Shown here: positions 43,645 through 53,682 of the stretch, piece by piece
How positions within the stretch are numbered: the stretch's first letter is position 1
Layout: each line of letters starts with the position of its first letter
The notes under the pieces: model-generated
The model's database searches: none
Seen by the model: only the letters and a program-made list of their open reading frames with translations
What the model was told of the DNA's origin: nothing
From: Gemmatimonadaceae bacterium
GTDB lineage: Bacteria > Gemmatimonadota > Gemmatimonadetes > Gemmatimonadales > Gemmatimonadaceae
Reading direction: 5' to 3'
Assembly (NCBI GenBank): GCA_036504815.1
Contig: DASXUN010000001.1
Coordinates: 1-64,000, forward strand
Length of the DNA: 64,000 bases
Program-made: the position numbers and the translations under genes

Positions 43645-45176
43645 GCGTTCTCCCCCTCGTGGACCGTCGCGTCCGCCGTGGTCGGATCCTCCGCGACGGC
43701 GCTGGCGGGGTTCACGGGGCCGGCGAAGGCCGCGAGCAGCGCGGCGAGCACGGCAACTATGCCCGCCGCCCAGAGCCAGCTCACCATCGGCACGAAGCGC
43801 ACCGAGAGCACGGCCGTTGTCGCGTCGGCGTCGCGCACGTCAATGTGCAGGTCCTGCAGCACGCCCCAGGCGATCCCGGACAGGTACTCCTCCGCCACCG
43901 GCTGGCCGCTGGTCGGCGCAAACAGGGTGCGCACTTCGGTGGTCACGTACGCGCGCGCCCGACCGCCGGACACGGCACGCACCGCGAGCACGGAGGAAAC
44001 GACGTCCTCGCGCCCGACGCGTGACACGCCTTCCAGCGAAAGCGTCCAAGCCGAGCCGAATCGATCGACGACGCGCGACTGCTCCCCCTCGCTCACCGCG
44101 ACGTCGGCGACGCGTGCAAAGCCCGACGCCACCAGTGACACGCTGGCCACCATCGTGGCCACCAGGGAGATACGCAACGCGCGCGCGCCCATGCCCGCCG
44201 CCGGGCGCGAGGCGCGCCGCACCTCCACCACGATCGCCAGCACTACCGCCAGCGCGAGCCAGGCGGCCGCGCGCCCGGGCGCCGAGGCGGCGAAGTCATG
44301 CACGCCTTCCCAGCCGAGGGCACGACTCAGCGCGAGCCCGACAAGCGCCAGCGTGAATGCCGCAAATCCTGCGACTATCGAGACGCCCGACCGCCACACG
44401 CGGATCGTGGCCAGCACCAGCACCGTGGCACCGGCCCACGCGAAGGCAGTCCCGTCATGCACCGGCGCCCACGACCAGTCGGACGCCCAGGCCGCGTCGC
44501 CGTAACGCCGGCGCCAGTCGAGCAGCATCGCCGCGCTCAACAGGGCCCAGCACAGCAGCGTCCACCGGCGCGCCGCGGCGCGCCAGGGCGCGCGTCCGAG
44601 CGCACCCATCACCACCAGAATCGACGGAACGGAGACGAGCGCCATCGCCACATAGCCGACCGGCATCTGGACGAGCGCAACCGGGCGCATCCACTCGAGC
44701 GGCATGCCGCGCCCGTCATTGGGCGGGAACGCGAGTCGCCCGAACGGATTCGACCCGAAACTCGCCATCGCGAGCACCGCGAGGAGCATGAGGCCGAGCA
44801 ACGCCACCGTCCACGCGCGCAGCAGGCCGCCGCGCGGCAGGCTTGCCGCCGCGCCGATCGCGCCGAGTCCCAGTGCGAGGGCCCACAGCAGCAGCGCGCC
44901 ATTCGGTCCCGCCCAGACGGCGCCAATGCGATACGGGAGGGGCGTGCTGTACGACGCCCAGGTCGCCACGTATCGGTAGGTGAGATCACCAACGGCGAGC
45001 GCCCATCCCAGGCCGACGACGGCCAGCAGCGTGAAGAGCGTGGCCGCGTGCACACCGCGCTCGCCGCTGACCGCGAACTCGGCGCGTCCCGTGAGCGCGC
45101 TGGCCAGCGCCAGCGATGCTCCCCACGCTCCCAGCAGGAGCGCGAGCCACAGCGACAGGTCGCCCAGCTGGATCAG
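43641..45176 (-). CDS. CcmF-like membrane protein with altered haem motifs; probable CTG start
   Basis: The product (511 residues if CTG is used) has many membrane helices. The segment LPYRIGAVWAGPNGALLLW aligns with the conserved LPYRISAVWGGHEGSLLLW region of CcmF, the haem ligase subunit of cytochrome c maturation. The tryptophan-rich haem motif WxWDPVEN is changed to WSWAPVHD (about 234-241), and the HPP of the first haem-ligand loop is changed to RPV (Arg164). The first in-frame GTG (45053) would remove 41 residues, IQLGDLSLWLALLLGAWG among them, that match the CcmF N-terminus. The CTG at 45176, overlapping the previous TGA as CTGA, explains the data better. Probably a diverged paralogue. 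Confidence 0.7.
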   Translation of the reverse strand: MIQLGDLSLWLALLLGAWGASLALASALTGRAEFAVSGERGVHAATLFTLLAVVGLGWALAVGDLTYRYVATWASYSTPLPYRIGAVWAGPNGALLLWALALGLGAIGAAASLPRGGLLRAWTVALLGLMLLAVLAMASFGSNPFGRLAFPPNDGRGMPLEWMRPVALVQMPVGYVAMALVSVPSILVVMGALGRAPWRAAARRWTLLCWALLSAAMLLDWRRRYGDAAWASDWSWAPVHDGTAFAWAGATVLVLATIRVWRSGVSIVAGFAAFTLALVGLALSRALGWEGVHDFAASAPGRAAAWLALAVVLAIVVEVRRASRPAAGMGARALRISLVATMVASVSLVASGFARVADVAVSEGEQSRVVDRFGSAWTLSLEGVSRVGREDVVSSVLAVRAVSGGRARAYVTTEVRTLFAPTSGQPVAEEYLSGIAWGVLQDLHIDVRDADATTAVLSVRFVPMVSWLWAAGIVAVLAALLAAFAGPVNPASAVAEDPTTADATVHEGENA

Positions 45177-45385
45177 GCGGCCGGCCCTTTCATGGCCGCG
45201 CGACGCACGCGCGCCATGAGCTCATCGAGCGCCTGCTCGGCTCGCACCCGCTCCTCCGACGCCATCTCTGCCGAGTGGCGATCCAGTCCGCGGACCTGCT
45301 CCAGCATCTCATCGATCAGCGCCCGGAGAATGAAGTTGCTCCGGCGGTGGGCGAATGGCGGGGCCTGCGGCGTGGACTCGGTCAT
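45173..45385 (-). CDS. Small helical protein of unknown function
   Basis: The 70-residue product starts MTESTPQAPPFAHRRSNF. The rest is a charged, probably all-helical segment with heptad character (RALIDEMLEQVRGLDRH). It has no membrane helix or signal. The frame is open upstream to 45499, but the ATG at 45385 precedes the helical part. Its stop overlaps the proposed CTG of the CcmF-like gene. I do not recognise the family. Confidence 0.55.
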   Translation of the reverse strand: MTESTPQAPPFAHRRSNFILRALIDEMLEQVRGLDRHSAEMASEERVRAEQALDELMARVRRAAMKGPAA

Positions 45386-45446
45386 CTCGGAGGGTGGGGA
45401 TCCCTGAAGTCTGTCCCTTCGCCGCCGGAATTGAAACGGGGTGCCC

Positions 45447-45767
45447 TCATCGATCGGCTTGTCGCGCGATGACCGTGGCGGCCGTGCCACCGACGCCATC
45501 CCACGCGAGGTCGCGCCAGCTCGCGGTGTGCTGCGCGGGATGTCGCCGATCGTAGAGTTCCTTGCCGACGCCGACCGCGACCGTGACGAGCGAGGCGCGC
45601 TGCACGGCGACGGTGTAACGCGCGTCGCGGCGGAACAGGGAGTACGCCGCGCCCTGCACCACCGCCGACGCCGCCGCGTGCAGGAACGTGTCGCGCCCGA
45701 ACCACGGGTCGTTGGCGCGGTGCGGCGGACCGCCGGAGAAGAGCAGGAAGACGAGCGTCAGGTTCAT
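45447..45767 (-). CDS. YfiM/DUF2279-like membrane-associated protein
   Basis: The 106-residue product begins with a short hydrophobic segment (MNLTLVFLLFSG). It contains DTFLHAAASAVVQGAAYSL and GVGKELYDRR, then SWRDLAWDGVGGTAATV. The pattern of KE-x-x-D followed by a D-x-x-x-x-x-G helix is typical of the YfiM/DUF2279 group of small envelope proteins, whose role is unknown. It starts 7 bases after the mtnA stop, so the two probably share a transcript. Confidence 0.6.
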   Translation of the reverse strand: MNLTLVFLLFSGGPPHRANDPWFGRDTFLHAAASAVVQGAAYSLFRRDARYTVAVQRASLVTVAVGVGKELYDRRHPAQHTASWRDLAWDGVGGTAATVIARQADR

Positions 45768-45774
45768 CGTCACC

Positions 45775-46788
45775 TCACGCCGTGAACCGGTACGGCGGGT
45801 GCGCGATGCCGCGATCGGTGACGATCGCGCGCACGAGCGCCGCGGGCGTGACATCGAAGGCCGGGTTGTGCACCGCCGCGCCGGCGGGAACGACATCGCG
45901 GTCGCCGACACGCCGCACTTCGTCGGCCGCGCGCTGCTCGATGGCGATGGCCTCGCCATGCGGCGTGGCGGGATCGATGGTCGACGAGGGCGCCGCCACG
46001 TAGAACGGCAGCTGATGATGGTGCGCCGCGACCGCGTGCGCGTAGGTACCGATCTTGTTCGCGACGTCGCCATTGGCGGCGATGCGATCGGCCCCCACGA
46101 TCACCAGGTCGACGCGTCCGGCGCGCATCAGTGACGCGGCCATCCCGTCGGTGCAGACCGTGACGGGAATTCCCGCCTCGCCCAGTTCCCACGCGGTGAT
46201 GCGGCTGCCCTGCAACAGCGGACGCGTCTCGCAGGCGATCACCTCGACGCGGCGTCCCGCGGCGGCGGCCGTGTAGACCGGCGCGAGCGCCGTGCCGATG
46301 CCGGCCGTCGCCATCGCGCCGGCGTTGCAGTGCGTGAGCACCCGCGCGCCGTCGGGAATGAGCGCGGCGCCGTGGCGGCCGATGGCCTCGCACATCTGCT
46401 CGTCTTCCGCGAGGATGGCCTCCGCCTCGGCGGCCAGCGCGTCGAGCAGTGCGGCGCCGTCCGCGGTGACGTGCTCCACCACGGCGCGCATGCGGCGCAT
46501 GGCCCACGGGAGGTTCACCGCCGTCGGACGCGCATGGGCGAGCCGGTCGATGGCGAGGAGCAACGCCGGACGTGCCGGCATCGCGCCCTGCGCGCACGCC
46601 GCCACGATGCCCAGCGCCGCCGCCACGCCGATGGCCGGCGCCCCGCGCACCGCGAGCGTGCGCACCGCCTCGTCCACGTCATCGAGCGTGCGCAACTCGC
46701 GCTCGACCACCTGCCCGGGAAGCAGGCGCTGGTCGATGATGCGGAGCGTTCGACGGTGGGAGTCCCAGCGGAGAGAGCGTGGAATCAC
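45775..46788 (-). CDS. mtnA: Methylthioribose-1-phosphate isomerase
   Basis: The 337-residue product belongs to the eIF2B-like MtnA family of the methionine salvage pathway, which converts methylthioribose-1-phosphate to methylthioribulose-1-phosphate. The catalytic residues are Cys154 in THCNAGAMAT and Asp234 in VGADRIAANGDVANKIGTY. The conserved start VIPRSLRW and the segment TLAVRGAPAIGVAAALG are present. The start is GTG (46788). The frame continues far upstream, but only through repeat family C and unrelated antisense sequence. The start codon is directly preceded by C-rich repeat DNA without a Shine-Dalgarno. No other mtn genes are adjacent. Confidence 0.95.
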   Translation of the reverse strand: MIPRSLRWDSHRRTLRIIDQRLLPGQVVERELRTLDDVDEAVRTLAVRGAPAIGVAAALGIVAACAQGAMPARPALLLAIDRLAHARPTAVNLPWAMRRMRAVVEHVTADGAALLDALAAEAEAILAEDEQMCEAIGRHGAALIPDGARVLTHCNAGAMATAGIGTALAPVYTAAAAGRRVEVIACETRPLLQGSRITAWELGEAGIPVTVCTDGMAASLMRAGRVDLVIVGADRIAANGDVANKIGTYAHAVAAHHHQLPFYVAAPSSTIDPATPHGEAIAIEQRAADEVRRVGDRDVVPAGAAVHNPAFDVTPAALVRAIVTDRGIAHPPYRFTA

Positions 46789-46789
46789 G

Positions 46790-47003
46790 GGTGCAGGGTG
46801 CAGGGAACAGGGTGTGGTTCGGAGTACGGGGGAAGAGTGTGGTGCAGGGGGAGGGGGAGACAAGTCCGTGGACACTCGGCCCGAGTTCCTGCACCACACC
46901 CCGCACTCTTCACCACACCCCGCACTCTTTACCACACCCCACCCCCCGCAGCACACCCCGCACCCCTCCCCCGCACCACACCCTGTTCCCTGCACCCTGC
47001 ACC
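46790..47003. repeat. Repeat family C, copy 3, with perfect 29-bp inverted repeat
   Basis: The 29 bases at 46790-46818 (GGTGCAG, GGTGCAG, GGAACAG, GGTGTGG, T) recur exactly inverted at 46975-47003. Between them lie further G-rich (left) and C-rich (right) units, including two tandem 19-bp copies of CACCACACCCCGCACTCTT. The family core is at 46971-46997. It fills the gap between the divergent mtnA and enoyl-CoA hydratase genes and begins one base from the mtnA start codon. Confidence 0.9.
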
Positions 47004-47064
47004 TCACTCTGTACCCTTCCTGCCGCCCCCCGTACCTTTCGTCATCTCCCTTTGGTGCGCCGAT

Positions 47065-47844
47065 ATGCCCTACGAATTCCTGACCGTCGAGGTCGCCGAC
47101 CGCCTCGCCACGGTCACGATCAACCGCCCCGACAAGCTCAACGCGCTCAATGCGCGCGTCCTCGAGGAACTGGATGGCGTCTTCACCGCCTTCGCGACCG
47201 ACCGTTTGGTCGGCGCCGTGATCCTCACCGGCGCTGGCCGCGCCTTCGTGGCCGGCGCGGACATCGCCGAGATCGCCGCGAACGACGCGGCCGGACTCGA
47301 GCGGCTCTCGGCCAGGGGCCAGGCCATCTTCAGCAGGATCGAGCGGCTGCCCAAGCCAGTCGTGGCCGCCGTGAACGGTTTCGCCCTCGGCGGTGGGTGT
47401 GAACTGGCGCTGGCCTGCCACGTGCGCGTCGCATCGGAGCATGCCAAGTTCGGCCTCCCCGAGGTGAAGCTGGGGCTCATCCCCGGCTACGGCGGCACGC
47501 AGCGCCTGCCGCGGCTCATCGGCAAGGGGCGCGCCCTGCGCATGATCCTCAGCGGCGAACAGATTGACGCCAATGAGGCGTATCGGCTGGGGCTCGTGGA
47601 CGTATTGGCGACGAACACGACGCTCACGGACGTGACCCGCTCCATCGCCCTGCAGATGGCGAAGAACGGGCCCGTGGCCGTGGCGCGCGCCATCGAGGCG
47701 GTGAATGACGGCTTCGACCGACTCGCCGACGATGCGCTGGCGCTCGAAGCGCGCCTCTTCGGCTCGCTCGGCGCCACGAAGGACATGGCGGAAGGGACGG
47801 CGGCATTCCTCGCCAAGCGTCCCGCGCAGTTCACCGGCGAGTAG
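47065..47844 (+). CDS. Enoyl-CoA hydratase/isomerase
   Basis: The 259-residue crotonase-fold protein hydrates trans-2-enoyl-CoA in fatty-acid breakdown. Both catalytic glutamates are present, Glu113 in GGGCELALA and Glu133 in LPEVKLGLIPG. The oxyanion-hole segments GAGRAFVAGADI (about 57-68) and NGFALGGG are also normal. It resembles the short-chain hydratases of the Ech/Crt group. It lies 7 bases upstream of recF on the same strand, an uncommon partner, so the two may share a transcript by position alone. Confidence 0.93.
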   Translation: MPYEFLTVEVADRLATVTINRPDKLNALNARVLEELDGVFTAFATDRLVGAVILTGAGRAFVAGADIAEIAANDAAGLERLSARGQAIFSRIERLPKPVVAAVNGFALGGGCELALACHVRVASEHAKFGLPEVKLGLIPGYGGTQRLPRLIGKGRALRMILSGEQIDANEAYRLGLVDVLATNTTLTDVTRSIALQMAKNGPVAVARAIEAVNDGFDRLADDALALEARLFGSLGATKDMAEGTAAFLAKRPAQFTGE

Positions 47845-47851
47845 GAGCCTG

Positions 47852-48967
47852 ATGATACCGCTCACGCGCGTGGCGGAACTCGCGGTACGCGACTTCCGCA
47901 ATCTCGAGCGCATCGACGTGACGCTCGCTCCCGAGGGGATCGCGATCGTGGGCGAGAACGGCCAGGGCAAGACGAGCTTCCTCGAGGCGCTCGCCTACGT
48001 GGAGCAACTGCGCTCGGCGCGCGGCGCGCGCGACCGCGACCTCGTGCGATTCGACGCACCGGCCTTTCATGTCCATGCCACCGTGCACGGCCCGGAGGGC
48101 CCGCGCCAGCTTGGCGCCGGCGCCGACCGCGCCGGCCGCAAGAAGGTGACGCGCGACGGCGTGGAACTGCCGCGCATCACCGACGCGCTGGGCGCGCTGC
48201 CGTCGGTGCTGCTCGCCCCGCGTGACGTGGCACTGGTGGGCGACGGACCGGCCGAGCGTCGCCGGTTCCTCGACATCACGCTCGCGCTCACTTCGCCGAG
48301 TTACCTGCGCGCGCTGCGGCACTACCGGGCCGCGCTCGATCGGCGGAACGCCGCGCTGCGCGACGCGGCGCGCCACCGGCGCGGCGCCGAGGCCGTCGCG
48401 GCCTGGGAGCCCGCGCTCGCGGAACACGGCGCGGTGCTCGTGACGGAGCGCCGGGCGTGGGTGGAACAGCACGCCGCGGAGTTCACGCGGCTGTCGCACG
48501 CCATTGGCGAGCCGGGCCTCGCCGCCATGGCGTACGCGACGACGCTGTCGGATGAGGGGGCGGTCGAGGACGCGCTGCGCGCCGCGCTGGAGCGCCTGCG
48601 CGAACACGACCTGCGGCGCGGCAGCACGCACGCCGGCCCGCATCGCGACGACCTGGCGCTGACGCTGGACGGGCGCGAGTTGCGTGTGGTTGGCTCGGCC
48701 GGGCAGCAGCGCACGGGGGCCATCGCGCTGCGCCTCCTCGAGGCCGCGACGCTGCGCCAGCGGCGCGCCACGCTCCCGGTGCTGCTGCTCGACGATCCGT
48801 TTGCGGAACTCGACAACCGCCGCGCGGCGCGCGTGCTCGACCTGCTGCTCGAGGCGGGGGTGGGCCAGGTGGTGCTCTGCGTGCCGCGGCCGGAGGAGAT
48901 TCCGGCGCGCTTCACGCGCCTCGCCCGCTACCGCATCGCGGGCGGCGCGCTGTCGGAGGGATCGTGA
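47852..48967 (+). CDS. recF: DNA replication and repair protein RecF
   Basis: The 371-residue SMC-like ATPase helps load RecA at gaps. Walker A is GENGQGKT (34-41), the signature segment is VGSAGQQRTGAIAL and Walker B is LPVLLLDDPFAELD. The segment PSVLLAPRDVALVGDGPAERR is also family-specific. Its stop overlaps the GTG of the dciA-like gene by 4 bases (GTGA). recF next to gyrB is the usual arrangement beside dnaA-dnaN, but those two genes are not upstream here. Confidence 0.97.
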   Translation: MIPLTRVAELAVRDFRNLERIDVTLAPEGIAIVGENGQGKTSFLEALAYVEQLRSARGARDRDLVRFDAPAFHVHATVHGPEGPRQLGAGADRAGRKKVTRDGVELPRITDALGALPSVLLAPRDVALVGDGPAERRRFLDITLALTSPSYLRALRHYRAALDRRNAALRDAARHRRGAEAVAAWEPALAEHGAVLVTERRAWVEQHAAEFTRLSHAIGEPGLAAMAYATTLSDEGAVEDALRAALERLREHDLRRGSTHAGPHRDDLALTLDGRELRVVGSAGQQRTGAIALRLLEAATLRQRRATLPVLLLDDPFAELDNRRAARVLDLLLEAGVGQVVLCVPRPEEIPARFTRLARYRIAGGALSEGS

Positions 48968-49272
48968 CCGACCGCCGTCGGGGCCCCGCGAAGGTGGGTG
49001 ACGCGCTGGCCGACCTGCTCGCGGCAAGCCCGTTGGGCGCGCGCATCGCCCGGGCGGAGGTGCTGACCCACTGGGCCGGGGCGGTCGGGCCGCAAATCGC
49101 CGCTGTGACGCACGCACGGGCCATCGCCGAGAACGGCACGCTGACGGTGTCGGTGAAGACGAGCGCGTGGCTGCAGGAGCTGTCGATGATGGAGCGCACA
49201 CTCGTCGCGAAAGTGAACAAGAGCGCCGGGCGCGACGTTGTTAGGAAGATTCGCTGGGAGGCACAGCGGTAA
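48964..49272 (+). CDS. dciA: DciA-like protein (DUF721)
   Basis: The 102-residue product matches the DUF721/DciA group: VGDALADLLAASPLGARIA, WAGAVGPQIAAVTHA, then TLTVSVKTSAWLQELSMM. DciA loads or regulates the replicative helicase in bacteria that lack DnaC. Its place between recF and gyrB is the standard one in many phyla. The start is GTG (48964), overlapping the recF stop. Confidence 0.9.
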   Translation: MTDRRRGPAKVGDALADLLAASPLGARIARAEVLTHWAGAVGPQIAAVTHARAIAENGTLTVSVKTSAWLQELSMMERTLVAKVNKSAGRDVVRKIRWEAQR

Positions 49273-49310
49273 GTTGTTGATTTACATAACGTTATATACT
49301 GTGCCTCGGG

Positions 49311-51363
<2,053 letters not shown>

Positions 51364-51366
51364 GAC

Positions 51367-51388
51367 GATTGAGGATCTGGAACTCGGA
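51367..51388 (+). repeat. Repeat family B, copy 3
   Basis: The core starts GATTGAGGATCTGGAAC, 3 bases after the gyrB stop. Related words (ATCGATTGATCGATTTCG, GCGATTGGCGATGG) run to 51430, where the terminator stem begins. Confidence 0.8.
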
Positions 51389-51430
51389 AATCGATTGATC
51401 GATTTCGATTGACGAATGCGATTGGCGATG

Positions 51431-51468
51431 GACCCGGGCGCGCTGCGGCGCCCGGGTCTTTTCTTTTT
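51431..51468 (+). terminator. Terminator of gyrB
   Basis: An 11-bp stem (GACCCGGGCGC, 51431-51441, with 51448-51458) is followed at once by TTTTCTTTTT. It is the most classical intrinsic terminator in the window. Confidence 0.95.
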
Positions 51469-51642
51469 GCCACGCGGGTCGGCGGGGGAGGCACCTGGCG
51501 CCGCCGGCACCGGCGGACGGGGCTGGCGTCGAACGCTCAGGGAATGCGCCACGCCTTCGTCCGGCCGCTCACGAATTGCGCCGGCGCACCGGACACCCGC
51601 AACTTCATTGGGTTCGATCCTTCTCTCCCGATGGAGTTGACC

Positions 51643-52380
51643 ATGACCGATGAAGCGCCCGCCGCCCCCGCGCCCGCCAAGGTGTCCCTCGCGGAGGATT
51701 TCGTCGACATCTTCGTCTCGCCGCGCGAGGTCTTCGCCCGGCGCGCGAACTCCGGTTACTTCCTCGTGCTCGTCATCCTGACGCTGGTGCTGGGCGGCCT
51801 CTTCCTCGCCAACCGCGCCACCATGCAGGACCTCATGGACGCCGAGCTGGCGCGCGGCATGGCACAGGCGATGAAGGACAATCCCGGCATGACCGCGGCC
51901 CAGGCGGAGACGGGGCGCAAGATCGGCCAGCAGATCATGACGTTCGGGGCCTTCGTCGGGATCCCCATCGCGCTCTTCCTCATCGGATTCTGCGCGTGGC
52001 TGACCGCGAAGCTCCTTGGCGCTTCGCTCTCGTACCAGGCGGCGACCATGATCGCGACGTATTCGTACTTCCCGCGCATCCTCGAGTCGCTCTCCGTCTC
52101 GGTGCAGGGGCTCCTCCTCGACACCGCCGGCCTGCGCGGCCGCTACCAGCTCTCGCTGGGCGTCGCGCGGTTTCTCGATCCCGAGATGTCCCCGGGGCTG
52201 CTTGGCCTGCTGGGACGCATCGACCTCTTCACGCTCTGGGTGACGGTGCTGCTGGCGATCGGCATCGGGGTGGTGGCGAAACTGCCGAAGGACAAGGTGA
52301 TCGCGGCCGGCGCCATCATGTGGGCGTTCGGTGCGTTGCCGTCGCTCTGGACCTTCGCGAAGGCGGCCATCTCCGGCTGA
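51643..52380 (+). CDS. Yip1-domain membrane protein
   Basis: The 245-residue product has a soluble N-terminal part (about 1-40, with DFVDIFVSPREVFARR, typical of the bacterial Yip1 group). About five membrane helices follow at about 45-62, 108-130, 140-165, 200-222 and 225-240. Bacterial Yip1-domain proteins have no settled function. The ATG at 51643 is preferred over 51631 because GGAG lies 6 bases upstream of it. The following epimerase gene starts 70 bases later on the same strand. Confidence 0.8.
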   Translation: MTDEAPAAPAPAKVSLAEDFVDIFVSPREVFARRANSGYFLVLVILTLVLGGLFLANRATMQDLMDAELARGMAQAMKDNPGMTAAQAETGRKIGQQIMTFGAFVGIPIALFLIGFCAWLTAKLLGASLSYQAATMIATYSYFPRILESLSVSVQGLLLDTAGLRGRYQLSLGVARFLDPEMSPGLLGLLGRIDLFTLWVTVLLAIGIGVVAKLPKDKVIAAGAIMWAFGALPSLWTFAKAAISG

Positions 52381-52450
52381 GCCCTCGCTTGCCGCCGCCG
52401 GCCGCCCGCCGGCCGGCGTCACATTCGCATTCGACCCGCAGGAATATTCC

Positions 52451-53605
52451 GTGACCCAGAATCGCCGTGATTTTCTCAAGCAGTCGTCACTGATCGCCGG
52501 TTCGGCGGCCGCGGCCGCGCTGGTGGCGCCCGCCGATGCGGCCGCGGTGCGCCGCCCCCGCGCCAGGCCTTCGGGCAAGCCGCGGCTCGCGCTGCGCTTT
52601 CGCCCGTATACGCTGGAGCTGAAGCACGTCTTCACCATCGCCAACTCCTCGCGCACCACCACGCCGGTGGTGCTCACCGAGGTCGAGTACGACGGCGTGA
52701 TCGGCTACGGCGAGGCGTCGATGCCGCCGTATCTCGGCGAGTCGCACGCGTCGGTCACGGACTTCCTGTCGCGCGTGGACCTGTCGAAGTACGACAATCC
52801 GTTCGAGCTCGACACGATCCTGCGCGACATCGACGCGATCACCTCGGGCAACACGGCGGCGAAGGCGTCGGTGGACATCGCGCTGCACGACCTGCTGGGC
52901 CGCCTGATGAAGCAGCCGTGGTACAACATCTGGGGCTTCAACGCCGCCCGGACGCCGTACACCTCGTTCACCATCGGCATCGACACGCAGGACGTCGTGC
53001 GGCAGAAGACGAAGGAGGCCGCCGAGTTCAAGGTGCTGAAGGTCAAGCTCGGGCGCGACACCGACAAGATGATGATCGAGACCATCCGCTCGGTGACGAA
53101 CACGCCGATCACGGCCGACGTGAACCAGGGGTGGCGAGACCGCGCCGTCGCGCTCGACATGCTCTTCTGGCTGAAGGAGCGCGGCGTGGTGATGGTGGAG
53201 CAGCCGATGCCCAAGGAGCAGGTGGACGACCTGGCGTGGCTGACCGAGCGGAGCCCGCTCCCCATCATCGGCGACGAGGGCGTGCAGCGCCTCACCGACA
53301 TTCCGCACGCCAAGGGCGTCTATCACGGCATCAACATCAAGCTGATGAAGTGCACCGGCATGCGCGAGGCGCACAAGATGATCGTGCTCGCGCGGTCGCT
53401 GGGCCTGAAGGTGATGCTGGGCTGCATGACGGAGACGTCGTGCGCCATCTCCGCCGCGTCGCACCTGTCGCCGATGGTGGACTGGGCCGATCTGGACGGC
53501 GCGCTGCTCATCGGCAACGACGTGTACGACGGCACGAAGGTCGTGGACGGCAAGGTCACGCTGCTCGACCGGCCCGGGATCGGCGTGGAGAAGCTCAAGA
53601 AGTAG
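52451..53605 (+). CDS. Exported dipeptide epimerase (L-Ala-D/L-Glu epimerase type)
   Basis: The 384-residue product begins with a twin-arginine signal (QNRRDFLKQSSLIAG, Arg5-Arg6), so it is folded before export. It is an enolase-superfamily protein of the muconate/dipeptide epimerase branch. It has a KxK base pair (LKVKLG, Lys197/Lys199), metal ligands Asp223 (TADVNQGW), Glu250 (VEQPM) and Asp275 (GDEGV), and the opposite base Lys297 (NIKLMK). Such enzymes epimerise the L-Ala-D-Glu released from murein. The start is GTG (52451) with AGGA upstream. It converges on an NlpC/P60 peptidase gene. The exact dipeptide is not certain. Confidence 0.9.
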   Translation: MTQNRRDFLKQSSLIAGSAAAAALVAPADAAAVRRPRARPSGKPRLALRFRPYTLELKHVFTIANSSRTTTPVVLTEVEYDGVIGYGEASMPPYLGESHASVTDFLSRVDLSKYDNPFELDTILRDIDAITSGNTAAKASVDIALHDLLGRLMKQPWYNIWGFNAARTPYTSFTIGIDTQDVVRQKTKEAAEFKVLKVKLGRDTDKMMIETIRSVTNTPITADVNQGWRDRAVALDMLFWLKERGVVMVEQPMPKEQVDDLAWLTERSPLPIIGDEGVQRLTDIPHAKGVYHGINIKLMKCTGMREAHKMIVLARSLGLKVMLGCMTETSCAISAASHLSPMVDWADLDGALLIGNDVYDGTKVVDGKVTLLDRPGIGVEKLKK

Positions 53606-53628
53606 CGCCCTGCCCCCTCGATACGATT

Positions 53629-53658
53629 CGCGGCGAACGGAGCGTTCCGTTCGCCGCG
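53629..53658. terminator. Bidirectional terminator between epimerase and peptidase genes
   Basis: A perfect 13-bp stem (CGCGGCGAACGGA, 53629-53641, with 53646-53658) has a GCGT loop. It is followed by TTCTCATC on the plus strand and by ATCGTATCG on the minus strand. It sits between two convergent stop codons. Confidence 0.85.
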
Positions 53659-53682
53659 TTCTCATCTAGCCTCCAGGAACGG

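Noticed and set aside
46789-47970. A 394-codon N-terminal extension of mtnA
   Set aside because: It runs through repeat family C and antisense to the enoyl-CoA hydratase gene. The conserved MtnA protein begins at the GTG at 46788.
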